Assembly (NCBI GenBank): GCA_004563195.1
Contig: SFTJ01000022.1
Location: forward strand, 1 to 37,186
DNA: 37,186 nucleotides
Source: a bacterium
GTDB taxonomy: Bacteria > Bacteroidota > Bacteroidia > Bacteroidales > Muribaculaceae
Direction: 5' to 3'
This document shows positions 1 through 7,569 of this stretch, one piece after another. The position numbers were made by a program, and so were the translations under genes. Under the pieces are notes generated by a model. That model saw only the letters and a program-made list of their open reading frames with translations. It was not told the DNA's origin and did not search any database. Within the stretch, counting starts at the first letter, position 1. Each line of letters opens with the position of its first letter.

Positions 1-24
1 GACCGTTGGAAACCGACAGAATAA
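1..24 (+). CDS. Possible 3' end of an upstream gene
   Basis: Frame 1 reads seven codons and then TAA at 22-24, followed 11 nt later by a strong plus-strand terminator hairpin. A terminator with no other plus-strand gene before it implies a gene ending here, but seven codons are too few to name it or even to be sure of the frame. Confidence 0.3.
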   Translation, partial: DRWKPTE

Positions 25-35
25 CCGACACAACA

Positions 36-68
36 ATAGCCACCCGAGCCGAGGTGGCTATGCTTTTT
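36..68 (+). terminator. Rho-independent terminator of an upstream plus-strand gene
   Basis: The arms ATAGCCACC (36-44) and GGTGGCTAT (53-61) are perfectly complementary over 9 bp with an 8-nt loop. GCTTTTT follows. The T-run lies only on the plus-strand side, so the hairpin serves a gene left of the window rather than sdaA, which ends at 153 on the other strand. Confidence 0.75.
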
Positions 69-152
69 AGTCCGATACGCCATCGCGGACGGTTGTACGT
101 GCTTGGCCCGATGTGGTGCTAACTATATACACAAACGCCTCTGCGCGTGGGA

Positions 153-1394
153 TTATTTCTTGTCGGGTGCTTTGCGAGAGCGTGGGCAACCTTTCGACTC
201 TTTGATAACGGCAAGGCCGCCTTCGCTGGTCTCTTTGTAGAGGCTCGGGAGGTCGTGGCCGGTCTGCTGCATCACTTGCACCACGCGGTCGAAGCTCACC
301 GAGTGCGAACCGTCGCTAAATGCGGCAAACAGGTTGGCGTCGAGGGCACGAGCGGCGGCATAGGCGTTGCGCTCGATGCAAGGTATTTGCACGAGGCCGC
401 CCACGGGGTCGCAGGTGAGGCCGAGGTGGTGCTCAAGTGCCATTTCAGCCGAATATTCTATCTGAGCCGGAGTGCCACCGAATAGCTGATTGGCGGCAGC
501 GGCAGCCATGGCACAAGCCACGCCCACTTCGCCTTGGCAGCCCACTTCGGCGCCCGACACGGAGGCATTGGTCTTGACCACATTGCCAAACAAGCCGGCA
601 GTGGCTATGGCGCGCAGTATGCGCTGCTCGGAGAATCCCTTGGTGGTGTGCAGGTGATAGAGCACGGCAGGGAGCACGCCGCACGACCCGCAGGTGGGTG
701 CAGTGACTATCTCGCCACCGCTGGCGTTTTCTTCGCTCACGCCCAGTGCATAGGCATACACTATGCCGCGGCTCTTGAGCGAGCCAATATAGCCCGAAGC
801 CTTAACGAAGTAGCTCACAGCCTTGCGAGTGACACAAAGTCCACCGGGGAGCACGCCTTCGGCCTCGATGCCGCGCAGCACGGCGGCTTTCATCACATTC
901 CATACTTGGGCGAGGTATTCCCATATTTCAGGGCCTTCGTATTGGTCGACATATTCCCAATAGGAACGACCGGTCTCGTGGCACCATTGCTTAATATCTG
1001 TGATAGTGCTAAGCGGGTAAACATCGGGCTCGGCGGGGCGGTCCTGACCTTCTTCCACAATGTCACCACCGCCCACCGAGTAGTAGGTGCGGCGGCCCAA
1101 CTCGTTGCGGCTTTGGTCGAAAGCCACAAAAGTGACAGCATTGGGGTGGAAAGGCAGAAATTCGCCGTGGCGCCACACAATCTCGGTGGGAGCCAGGGGT
1201 TGCAGCACATCGATGATGGCTTTATCGGTCATGTGGCCCTTGCCGGTGGCGCAGAGCGACCCGAAGAGGTGCACCTCATAGGCGGCAGCACCTCTAAAGA
1301 GTTGGCTGAAGAGCAAGGCAGCCTTGCGAGGTCCCATAGTGTGACTGCTCGAGGGTCCGATGCCTATTTTGTAGATATTTCTAATGGATAACAT
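153..1394 (-). CDS. sdaA: L-serine ammonia-lyase (L-serine dehydratase), iron-sulfur type
   Basis: This cytosolic enzyme deaminates L-serine to pyruvate and ammonia. At 413 aa it is the single-chain form, with the beta-domain at the N-terminus and the catalytic alpha-domain after about residue 150. Family marks visible are GIGPSSSHT (11-19), APTCGSCG (232-239), GAEVGCQGE (281-289) and TCDPVGGLVQIPC (327-339); the cysteines supply the ligands of the oxygen-sensitive 4Fe-4S cluster used for catalysis. The tail ends SKGCPRSRKAPDKK, with a Cys close to the C-terminus as in bacterial homologues where the tail enters the active site. The ATG at 1392-1394 opens directly into the conserved N-terminus. 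It lies 29 nt downstream of the YeiH-type transporter gene, so the two are probably cotranscribed. The assignment is secure; expression control is not visible. Confidence 0.95.
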   Translation of the reverse strand: MLSIRNIYKIGIGPSSSHTMGPRKAALLFSQLFRGAAAYEVHLFGSLCATGKGHMTDKAIIDVLQPLAPTEIVWRHGEFLPFHPNAVTFVAFDQSRNELGRRTYYSVGGGDIVEEGQDRPAEPDVYPLSTITDIKQWCHETGRSYWEYVDQYEGPEIWEYLAQVWNVMKAAVLRGIEAEGVLPGGLCVTRKAVSYFVKASGYIGSLKSRGIVYAYALGVSEENASGGEIVTAPTCGSCGVLPAVLYHLHTTKGFSEQRILRAIATAGLFGNVVKTNASVSGAEVGCQGEVGVACAMAAAAANQLFGGTPAQIEYSAEMALEHHLGLTCDPVGGLVQIPCIERNAYAAARALDANLFAAFSDGSHSVSFDRVVQVMQQTGHDLPSLYKETSEGGLAVIKESKGCPRSRKAPDKK

Positions 1395-1423
1395 AAGTGT
1401 TTTAGGTTATGTAGTAGTTATTG

Positions 1424-2467
1424 TTATACAAAGAGTTTTACGAGCACATATCCGCCCACAATGAGCCAAACGTAAATCATCAGCGCAAGCACAAAAGGCT
1501 TGGCGCCGGCGGCTTTAAACTTCTCGATGCCGGTGTCGGTGCCGAGAGCAGTCATAGCCATGGTGAGGAGGAATGTGTCGAAGCTATTGATGTAGCCCAA
1601 AGCCGATGTGAGAGTAGCGGCAGGGATGAAAGAGAAGCTCTGAATGAGCGAATTGAGGCAAATGATGCCGATAAATCCGAAAGCAAACCAAGGCACGGCG
1701 ATTTTGCGCTTGCCGCCCTCGCTATTAGCGCCGCGGGCGAGCACAAAAGCCATCACGAGCAACACGGGAGCCAAGAGCATCACGCGAATCATCTTGGTGA
1801 TGGTGGCTTGGTCGGCAATGTGGAGCATGCCGTCGGGGTCCATGGCATTGCCTGCGCCCACCACGTGAGCCACTTCGTGGAGCGTGCCACCGGTGTAGAT
1901 AGCCCATTGCTGAGTGGTTAGGTCGAGCAATCCGGTGCGATAGATTATGGGGTAAAGAAACATTGAGAGCGTACCAAAGATAACCACAGTGGAGACGGCT
2001 ACGGCAGTCTTATGCGCCTCGCAGCGCACCACAGGCTCAGCGCCAAGCACGGCAGCCGCGCCACAGATAGCCGAACCGGTGCTTGTGAGCAGCGCGGTGT
2101 CGCGGTCCATCTTGAGCAATCGGCCGAAGAGCATACCCAGCGCCAGAGTGCCGATAATCACCAAGCAATCCACCCACAGAGCGCTCAAGCCAATGTTGGT
2201 GACGTCCTGTATGGTAAGGCGGAAGCCATAGAGCACGATACCGGTGCGAAGCACCTGCTTGGTGCAGATTTTGATGCCCGCCGCCCACTGCTGCGGCATA
2301 AATCGGCGAAGGGTGTTGGCATAAATCATGCCTAAAATGATGCCCACGATAAGCGGGCTGAGCGACAGGGCTTTGACCCACTGAAAGTCGGCAACAAAAA
2401 ATGCCGACAGAGCAAAGAGCATAATCAGCAATATGCCGTGCAGAGTGTTACCTTTAGTTTCGTTCAT
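1424..2467 (-). CDS. YeiH/UPF0324 family putative sulfate exporter
   Basis: This 347-aa integral membrane protein has about ten hydrophobic segments, the usual size and profile of the YeiH/UPF0324 family. Family-like stretches include GIILGMIYANTL near the N-terminus, RTGIVLYGFRLTIQDV around residues 75-90 and GSAICGAAAVLGAEPVV in the middle. The last of these is a small-residue-rich re-entrant-like segment. HEVAHVVGAG follows later. Members are annotated as putative sulfate exporters, but the substrate is poorly established and cannot be read from sequence. The start ATG at 2465-2467 is the first possible one and precedes a short charged segment and the first helix. The gene sits 29 nt upstream of sdaA. 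There is no clear terminator between it and ribH, so it may belong to a longer minus-strand transcript. Confidence 0.85.
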   Translation of the reverse strand: MNETKGNTLHGILLIMLFALSAFFVADFQWVKALSLSPLIVGIILGMIYANTLRRFMPQQWAAGIKICTKQVLRTGIVLYGFRLTIQDVTNIGLSALWVDCLVIIGTLALGMLFGRLLKMDRDTALLTSTGSAICGAAAVLGAEPVVRCEAHKTAVAVSTVVIFGTLSMFLYPIIYRTGLLDLTTQQWAIYTGGTLHEVAHVVGAGNAMDPDGMLHIADQATITKMIRVMLLAPVLLVMAFVLARGANSEGGKRKIAVPWFAFGFIGIICLNSLIQSFSFIPAATLTSALGYINSFDTFLLTMAMTALGTDTGIEKFKAAGAKPFVLALMIYVWLIVGGYVLVKLFV

Positions 2468-2567
2468 TGTTTTTGATCGATTTGTTCTAATAATTTGTTG
2501 GAAATATGTTCATTACCCCCGGGCAGCCACAGAGCCGCTCTCGGAGGGCGAGGAGACGGCAATGATA

Positions 2568-3056
2568 TTATAGTTTGCGAGCTATTTCAGCCATGCGAAT
2601 GGCGGCAATTGCAGCTTCGGCGCCCTTGTCGGCAATAGCGCCCTCGCCACCCACGCGTTCGAGCGCCTGGTCCTGCGAATCTACGGTAAGCACGCCGAAA
2701 ATCACAGGTATTTTGCCCTCGGCATTAAGGATGGCAGTGCCATGGCTTACGTGTTGACATTCGTAATCGAAGTGAGGAGTTTCGCCACGCACCACGCAGC
2801 CAAAAATAATCACGGCATCGAAAGCGCGGCTCTTGGCGAGACGCGAAGCGGCAAACACGAGTTGGAACGTGTCGGGCACGTGCACCACGGTGATGTCGTT
2901 GTCGGGATAACCTTCATCTTTTAGTAGTGATACTGCGCTGCAGCACAAGCGTTGAGTGATTTCGGCCTTAGAATCGGCCACTACGATGCCCACTCTGAGT
3001 TCGTCGAGATGCGGGAGAGGGACTGTTTTCTGTTCGTTTGAATTAATTTCGTTCAT
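2568..3056 (-). CDS. ribH: 6,7-dimethyl-8-ribityllumazine synthase, divergent
   Basis: This 162-aa protein has the length and core of lumazine synthase, which condenses ArP (5-amino-6-ribitylaminouracil) with a butanone phosphate in the penultimate riboflavin step. GCVVRGETPHFDY (86-98) carries the catalytic-type His95, and PVIFGVLTVDS with ERVGG (about 117-137) keeps the phosphate-binding Arg134. Two substrate-binding patches differ from the family as I know it. The usual aromatic-Asn pair (as in EWNSNIT) is DSKAEIT (28-34), and the usual PG(S/A)FE loop is PDTFQ (61-65), changing Gly to Asp and Glu to Gln. It may therefore be weakly active or repurposed, and another ribH may exist elsewhere. 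It follows the TPR-like gene by 92 nt on the same strand. Confidence 0.85.
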   Translation of the reverse strand: MNEINSNEQKTVPLPHLDELRVGIVVADSKAEITQRLCCSAVSLLKDEGYPDNDITVVHVPDTFQLVFAASRLAKSRAFDAVIIFGCVVRGETPHFDYECQHVSHGTAILNAEGKIPVIFGVLTVDSQDQALERVGGEGAIADKGAEAAIAAIRMAEIARKL

Positions 3057-3148
3057 ATTTATAATTAAAAGTTACTAAAAAGTCGTTAGTATAGTGCCAA
3101 GCGTAGCCGCAACTGTGATGACCTGCCGTTGTGAGGCCGGGGTGGGCA

Positions 3149-4117
3149 TCAGAATATGCCTTTGAGCAGAGTCATGATGCGATTGTTTTTGTCCTTTTTG
3201 TCGAGCAGTTCGGCTATCTCGGCTTGAGCGTCGGAGGCACCGAGGCGAAGCGCCAAGGGCTGAAGCGAAGCGAGCAGCTGGTCGGCCTGGTCGCGGCGGT
3301 TGGCTATGCGCATAAGCGACCGAGCCAAGCCTATCGAGAGCGAGAGCTCTTTGAGGCCCATTTCGGAGCTGATGCGTTTTTGGTAGCGCAATGCCTTGGT
3401 GAAATATTTCATGGCATCGCGATGGTTGCCCATTTCGAGCATAATGTCGCCCTCCTTTTGTAGCGAATCCACCAGTTGAGCCAAGGCGTCGCGGTTTCCG
3501 CCCTCCACCATGCCGCTATATTGCTCGGTGAGGTCGTGGTAGTGGGCAAACACCTCCATCTGCTTATTTCGCGAGGAGAAAATGAGCATCGAAGCCTCCA
3601 CGGCATAAGTGAGCATGGGGGCAAATCGGGCTTCATCTTTTTTTACAAGTCGTTCGTAGAGTTTTTGCGCCTTCGAGAGGCATTTGGTGGCACGGCTGTT
3701 GTCGCCGGTGGCATAGTATAAGTCGGCGAGATTGTAGATAATCCCCGCCAATACGGCAAGGAAATCGTCGCCTTTCTTCACCACTACAGCATCGAGGGCA
3801 CGGAGCGAACGCTCGGCAGCGTCGCCCGCCATAAGATAGTCGGCGCGGCCGATGTAGATACTCATCCTCGCGAGCCAGAGCCAAGCCGTGTAGAGAGCCG
3901 GTGTGAGGGCATTGGGGTTATAGTTGATGGTATCGAGCAGCATCGCGGCATCGCCGGTATGCCCATGCTCGAGCAATTGTAGCACAAAACACATCTTCTC
4001 CTCGAGCGAGGCGGAGCCATCGGCAGGCAACGACTCGCCGGCAGCCGCGGCATCGCCTAAAGCGGCGGTGTCGACAATGGCACAAGGCAACGAGGTGTGA
4101 AGAAGCAAAGGTTTCAT
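3149..4117 (-). CDS. Tetratricopeptide-repeat-like helical protein
   Basis: This 322-aa protein is almost entirely alpha-helical, with TPR-type helix pairs. The best match is GDIMLEMGNHRDAMKYFTKA, in the pattern where Gly/Ala and Ala-x-x-x-(Y/F) recur every 34 or so residues; an earlier pair is around NLADLYYATGDNSRATKCLS. No signal peptide or enzymatic motif is seen, so it is probably a cytosolic scaffold or protein-protein adaptor. The frame is open upstream to 4282, but that would overlap the PfkB gene extensively. The ATG at 4115-4117, 35 nt after the PfkB stop, fits better. Order pfkB-TPR-ribH on one strand suggests cotranscription. The role is unknown. Confidence 0.75.
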   Translation of the reverse strand: MKPLLLHTSLPCAIVDTAALGDAAAAGESLPADGSASLEEKMCFVLQLLEHGHTGDAAMLLDTINYNPNALTPALYTAWLWLARMSIYIGRADYLMAGDAAERSLRALDAVVVKKGDDFLAVLAGIIYNLADLYYATGDNSRATKCLSKAQKLYERLVKKDEARFAPMLTYAVEASMLIFSSRNKQMEVFAHYHDLTEQYSGMVEGGNRDALAQLVDSLQKEGDIMLEMGNHRDAMKYFTKALRYQKRISSEMGLKELSLSIGLARSLMRIANRRDQADQLLASLQPLALRLGASDAQAEIAELLDKKDKNNRIMTLLKGIF

Positions 4118-4152
4118 ATCGAAGAATTCTTTATTTGCTGTGTTGAGTGATT

Positions 4153-5100
4153 TTATGAGTCCTGACCTATATTTTCGAGCCGGTGAGCCATCTGCGAAGC
4201 AAACTCGGGCGAAATGCAGTTGGTGCCCGACTTGGCGCATTCGGCAGCGAAACGGTAAGCCGAGTCGACAGCACGGCTCCAAGCATCGTCGTCAACGGCA
4301 GCAATCGAGCTGTGCAAGATGGCGTTTTCCACCAATCCGAACACAAATCCCGCCACGAAACCCGCTTGCCAGCCCAGCGAAGCGGTGTTGAGCTGTTCAG
4401 GGGCAGCCACACCGGTCTTCACGCCGCGGCCAAACAGGGTGGCAGAGCCATCGTCGGCAATATGCACATATCGATGGCAGTAAATCATGTGATGGCGATA
4501 GCACTTCTCGCCGTCCTCGTTGGGGAAAATGTCGCGCATATCGGCGGCACCGCCTATCACCACATCGGCGAGTTCGAAATTTTCAAGTATGTTGGGCATC
4601 ACCTTGGTGATACTGTAGCCGAGTCGGCACTCAAAGCCCGGCAGATAAAGCACGAGCGCTTTGCGATCGAAGGCATATTGCAGAATCTCGTAGAGACGCT
4701 TGCGCTGATCATTCTCCACAGCGTAGAGCGAGCCGAAAATCACTATATCGTCCTGATTGATTCGCGGCCACATCACATCAAATCGGTCGATTGGATAGGA
4801 GCCGTAGCGCACTTGCTGCTCCGAGCCGTCGGCATTGCGAAAAATGGTGGTGAGAGGCGTGGTGCCATTGGCATAACGGTCGATTGAACTCACGTTCACT
4901 TTATTGTTTTTCAAAAAATCTACCACAATATCGCCCACGCAATCGTCGGCACACTCGCTCACCATAGTCACAGGCAGTCCGGCAAGGGCAAGCGAAGAGG
5001 CGGCATTGGCAATGCGTCCGCCCACATAACTGCATCGAGGGGTATTGCCTTCGAACACGGTGTTGAACACCGACTCTCCTATTGCTATAATCTGTCGCAT
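4153..5100 (-). CDS. PfkB-family sugar-kinase-like protein, catalytic Asp missing
   Basis: The 315 aa match the length and fold of PfkB/ribokinase-type carbohydrate kinases. MRQIIAIGESVFNTVF opens the family Rossmann-like core, YVGGRIANAASSLALAG (25-41) is the first PfkB signature, and CISPEF (295-300) matches Bacteroidales relatives. In active members the second signature reads (D/S)TxGAGDxFxAG, whose Asp is the catalytic base. Here the aligned segment is SLGWQAGFVAGF (241-252), putting Ala246 (codon GCG) at the Asp position and disrupting the Gly-rich anion hole. A middle strand also reads LYLPGFE where relatives have YDPNFR. I infer a pseudokinase or sugar-binding protein. The frame is intact, so it is not an obvious pseudogene. 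A promoter lies about 190 nt upstream. Confidence 0.8.
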   Translation of the reverse strand: MRQIIAIGESVFNTVFEGNTPRCSYVGGRIANAASSLALAGLPVTMVSECADDCVGDIVVDFLKNNKVNVSSIDRYANGTTPLTTIFRNADGSEQQVRYGSYPIDRFDVMWPRINQDDIVIFGSLYAVENDQRKRLYEILQYAFDRKALVLYLPGFECRLGYSITKVMPNILENFELADVVIGGAADMRDIFPNEDGEKCYRHHMIYCHRYVHIADDGSATLFGRGVKTGVAAPEQLNTASLGWQAGFVAGFVFGLVENAILHSSIAAVDDDAWSRAVDSAYRFAAECAKSGTNCISPEFASQMAHRLENIGQDS

Positions 5101-5437
5101 AACGATTTTCGGATACTAAAAAAATTGCCGGAATACTCGATATTGCTTAGCTATCTGCGCACAAAACCATGCTCATAGTGTCTTGAATATTGCCGGCTGA
5201 CATTATATATTCTAAATAAAAAAAGAGCACGCCCTCAATATTGGGGCATAATCTGTAAGTTTTTTGTTTTATTTATTGTAGTGCAAAGATACAATCATTG
5301 CTCAAGTTGTGAAAGATTTTCGCACGGTTTTTTCTATTCAGCGCCATATTAGGCATTTTTATGGATACGAAGCCCAATAACCACGAAGCAACAGCTCCAT
5401 CGAGTTATCAGGAATTGCCTCAAAGCAGAATATCACC
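5101..5437. other. Gene-free stretch: leader of the pfkB operon
   Basis: This 337-nt gap lies between two minus-strand genes and holds no convincing gene. It contains a minus-strand promoter (5284-5314) and therefore a leader of about 175 nt before the PfkB start. Within the leader, GCCC (5231-5234) and GGGC (5244-5247) can pair around a 9-nt loop. On the minus strand a run of seven T follows (5218-5224), but the stem is short and 6 nt separate it from the T-run, so attenuation is only a weak possibility. No strong terminator for the acyltransferase gene ending at 5438 is seen. Confidence 0.5.
5284..5314 (-). promoter_or_regulatory. Bacteroidetes-type promoter for pfkB operon
   Basis: On the minus strand TATCTTTG (5284-5291) fits the -7 consensus TAnnTTTG exactly. 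TTTC (5311-5314) stands 19 nt upstream in place of the -33 TTTG. Transcription would start near 5277. Consensus is established for Bacteroides sigma-ABfr promoters; use here is inferred. Confidence 0.6.
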
Positions 5438-6454
5438 TCATAAGCGGCATCCTACGACATACTTTCCAAGCGGGGTTTTTGCTATAATGTATGTTGCTGA
5501 GAGTGAGAGAATTGATGTTAATATAATGGTGATAATCAATTGCATAAGAGGATGTAGCGAATAGAGCAATTCGATGTTCCAAATTATAGTACGCATGAAG
5601 AATATATGAAACAAATAGATTCCAAACGTGCATTTGGAGAGTACCGATAAGGCAGAACTATTCATAATCGATGTGGTTTTGAGCCAACTAACACCCTTTG
5701 ACACAATCTGATACCAAACAACGCATTGCAAAACGCAAAATATTCCCAGATACCAAAATGCACCATAAAAGTCGAGATTCCATCCAAAATATTTATTGAA
5801 AAGATACACTACGGGCGACAACGCAAATAGCAAAAGCATTGTAATGGCATTTAGCCGAATAGAAAATCGATGCAAGTAGAATCCCAATACAAAATAGCCG
5901 AGATAGCCGCTAAAATAGAAGAGAACACCGGTACAAGAAGTTTCGATACTTACACCCATAGCCAACAGAGGCCAACAGAGTGTTATGCCCCATAAAGCAA
6001 GTATAAACTGAAGTTCGCGCTTAGATGCTTGCATCAAGAATGGACTGATTATAGGCGCTATCATATATAGTCCAACCAAAGTGTACATAAACCACAAAAC
6101 GCCGTTGCCTTGTGGCGAAAACGGAATGGACAGAATAGTTCTAACCAACTGCAACGCATCAAACCCTTTCGAAATAGTCGAAACAGCGATGTAAAAAAGA
6201 CTGAAAACGATGGTAGGGAATAGTATTTTGTTTAATCTGCGACGCAAAAAAGCAAAATACGAGTCGGAAACCGGTAATAACAGTGCCCCACTAATCATAA
6301 AAAACAATCCCATGCAAGGAGCACAAAACAAGCTTACACTTGTACAGGTTAAAGCACTTAATCCCGAGTCAGGACGTGGGGCATGAATAACAATAACCAT
6401 CAAGCATGCCAATACTCGCAGCACATCGTAAAATATATTTCTGTTAGAAGTCAT
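5438..6454 (-). CDS. Acyltransferase 3 family membrane protein
   Basis: This 338-aa polytopic membrane protein has about ten hydrophobic segments. It opens DVLRVLACLMVIVIHAP, the first helix of acyltransferase-3 (OafA/OatA/NodX-type) proteins, whose conserved His in that helix is His24 here. Such enzymes move acetyl or other short acyl groups onto surface polysaccharides or lipids, with the acceptor outside the cytoplasmic membrane. No extracellular SGNH domain follows, so this is the membrane module alone. By eye the gene is much more AT-rich than its neighbours and uses more A/T-ending codons, which hints at acquisition by transfer. It lies 73 nt downstream of nadK on the same strand with no obvious promoter between them. 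The substrate cannot be predicted. Confidence 0.85.
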   Translation of the reverse strand: MTSNRNIFYDVLRVLACLMVIVIHAPRPDSGLSALTCTSVSLFCAPCMGLFFMISGALLLPVSDSYFAFLRRRLNKILFPTIVFSLFYIAVSTISKGFDALQLVRTILSIPFSPQGNGVLWFMYTLVGLYMIAPIISPFLMQASKRELQFILALWGITLCWPLLAMGVSIETSCTGVLFYFSGYLGYFVLGFYLHRFSIRLNAITMLLLFALSPVVYLFNKYFGWNLDFYGAFWYLGIFCVLQCVVWYQIVSKGVSWLKTTSIMNSSALSVLSKCTFGIYLFHIFFMRTIIWNIELLYSLHPLMQLIITIILTSILSLSATYIIAKTPLGKYVVGCRL

Positions 6455-6527
6455 AATATTAAGAAGGGAAACGATTTATTTTAAATGCCACCATAGCTTC
6501 GAAATTCAGCCTGTAATAATGATAGCG

Positions 6528-7397
6528 TTATCTCATATCCTTACCCCAGAGGAGTTTGTCGTGGAGGGATTGGGCGAAGCTGTGGCCTAAACGCTGCACC
6601 ACGCGAGCCACGCATGCCGACTTGGAGATAATCACCGCACCGTTGTTAGGCATAAACACGGTGTTTCCGTCGAGACTCAACTGAAACTTTTCGGCGCGGG
6701 TGTTCACAATCACTCTCAGCACAGCAGAGTCGGGGAGCACCAGCGGACGCATATTGAGCGAATGTGGCGACACCGGCGTGAGCACCAAGTTGGCTGCCGT
6801 GGGGGCAATAATGGGGCCACCACAACTGAGGTTATAAGCCGTGGAGCCGGTGGGTGTGGATATAATCAATCCGTCGGCTTTATAAGTGGTGAGAGGAGTG
6901 CCGTCGACCTCCACATCTACCGAAATAACCGACGAAGTGTCGTGACGCAAAAAAGCCACCTCGTTGAGAGCCAATGGCATATCTATGCCCACGCCGTCCT
7001 CGCGACGGGCTTCGAGCATAGTGTGAGTCTCCACCACATAACGGCCCTCATTGATTTCGGCTATAAAGGCTTCCATATCGCTAAGGTCGGCAGCCGCGAG
7101 AAACCCCAGTCGGCCGCTATTGATGCCTGCAATGGGCACACCCAAGTGAGCCACCTTCTTGCTTGTGCGCAAAAAAGTGCCGTCGCCACCTATGCTTATA
7201 GCCAAATCGGCATGCGCCACGGGCTTATACTCCACATTGGCTATCGGGAGCGATGTAGCCACATCTATCGGCAGTTTGCCGAAATAAGAGCCGTCGAGCA
7301 CCACCTCGTGCCCACTCTCAGCCAAAATTTCCACCAATCGCACCACTCGAGCAAGCGTATCGGCCTTGCACCTTTTTCCGTTGAGAAATATTTTCAT
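6528..7397 (-). CDS. nadK: NAD kinase
   Basis: This cytosolic enzyme phosphorylates NAD to NADP using ATP. The 289-aa length is typical. Visible marks are the GGDGT nucleotide-phosphate loop (70-74) whose Asp is catalytic, GINSGRLGFL (91-100), the NE motif in LALNEVAFLR (about 142-151), and DGLIISTPTGSTAY (about 174-187), which binds NAD and orders the active site. The ATG at 7395-7397 opens directly into the first beta-strand, MKIFLNG. The gene is divergent from pdxJ and the two leaders overlap, a pairing I recall as common in Bacteroidales. The promoter -7 element is about 95 nt upstream. Confidence 0.96.
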   Translation of the reverse strand: MKIFLNGKRCKADTLARVVRLVEILAESGHEVVLDGSYFGKLPIDVATSLPIANVEYKPVAHADLAISIGGDGTFLRTSKKVAHLGVPIAGINSGRLGFLAAADLSDMEAFIAEINEGRYVVETHTMLEARREDGVGIDMPLALNEVAFLRHDTSSVISVDVEVDGTPLTTYKADGLIISTPTGSTAYNLSCGGPIIAPTAANLVLTPVSPHSLNMRPLVLPDSAVLRVIVNTRAEKFQLSLDGNTVFMPNNGAVIISKSACVARVVQRLGHSFAQSLHDKLLWGKDMR

Positions 7398-7440
7398 TAT
7401 CCGTTTTTTATATTTTTTATCGGTAATATACCTTAAATTG

Positions 7441-7472
7441 TTTCAAATTTTGCATTTTTAGTATTAATTTTG
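7441..7472 (+). promoter_or_regulatory. Candidate promoter of pdxJ-exbB-exbD-tonB
   Basis: TAATTTTG (7465-7472) matches TAnnTTTG. TTTC (7441-7444) lies 20 nt upstream as a -33 element. The predicted start near 7478 gives a leader of about 92 nt that contains the hairpin at 7529-7553. It overlaps head-to-head with the nadK promoter. Confidence 0.5.
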
Positions 7473-7491
7473 TGCACAATTATAGGTAGGA

Positions 7492-7499
7492 CAAATATA
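7492..7499 (-). promoter_or_regulatory. Candidate nadK promoter -7 element
   Basis: The minus strand reads TATATTTG, a full match to TAnnTTTG. No convincing -33 element is found 19-21 nt upstream. Transcription would begin near 7486, within the start region of the pdxJ transcript, so the two divergent transcripts would share a few complementary 5' bases. Confidence 0.45.
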
Positions 7500-7513
7500 G
7501 TAATTTTTTATCG

Positions 7514-7553
7514 AAACCACATAGCCTGCCACATGTACAAATGTGGTTTTTTT
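7514..7553 (+). promoter_or_regulatory. Leader hairpin resembling an attenuator upstream of pdxJ
   Basis: CCACAT (7529-7534), a 6-nt loop, ATGTGG (7541-7546) and seven T (7547-7553) form an intrinsic-terminator-like element 17 nt before the pdxJ start. No plus-strand gene lies upstream, so it would act on the pdxJ transcript itself. A second left arm, AAACCACAT (7514-7522), pairs perfectly with ATGTGGTTT (7541-7549). It competes for the same right arm. Whether this makes a switch, or which ligand it would sense, is unknown. Confidence 0.5.
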
Positions 7554-7569
7554 ATATAAACGCTGATAT

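Noticed and set aside
534..1391. 285-codon plus-strand frame opposite sdaA
   Set aside because: sdaA is certain from its motifs; the opposite frame shows no conserved features.
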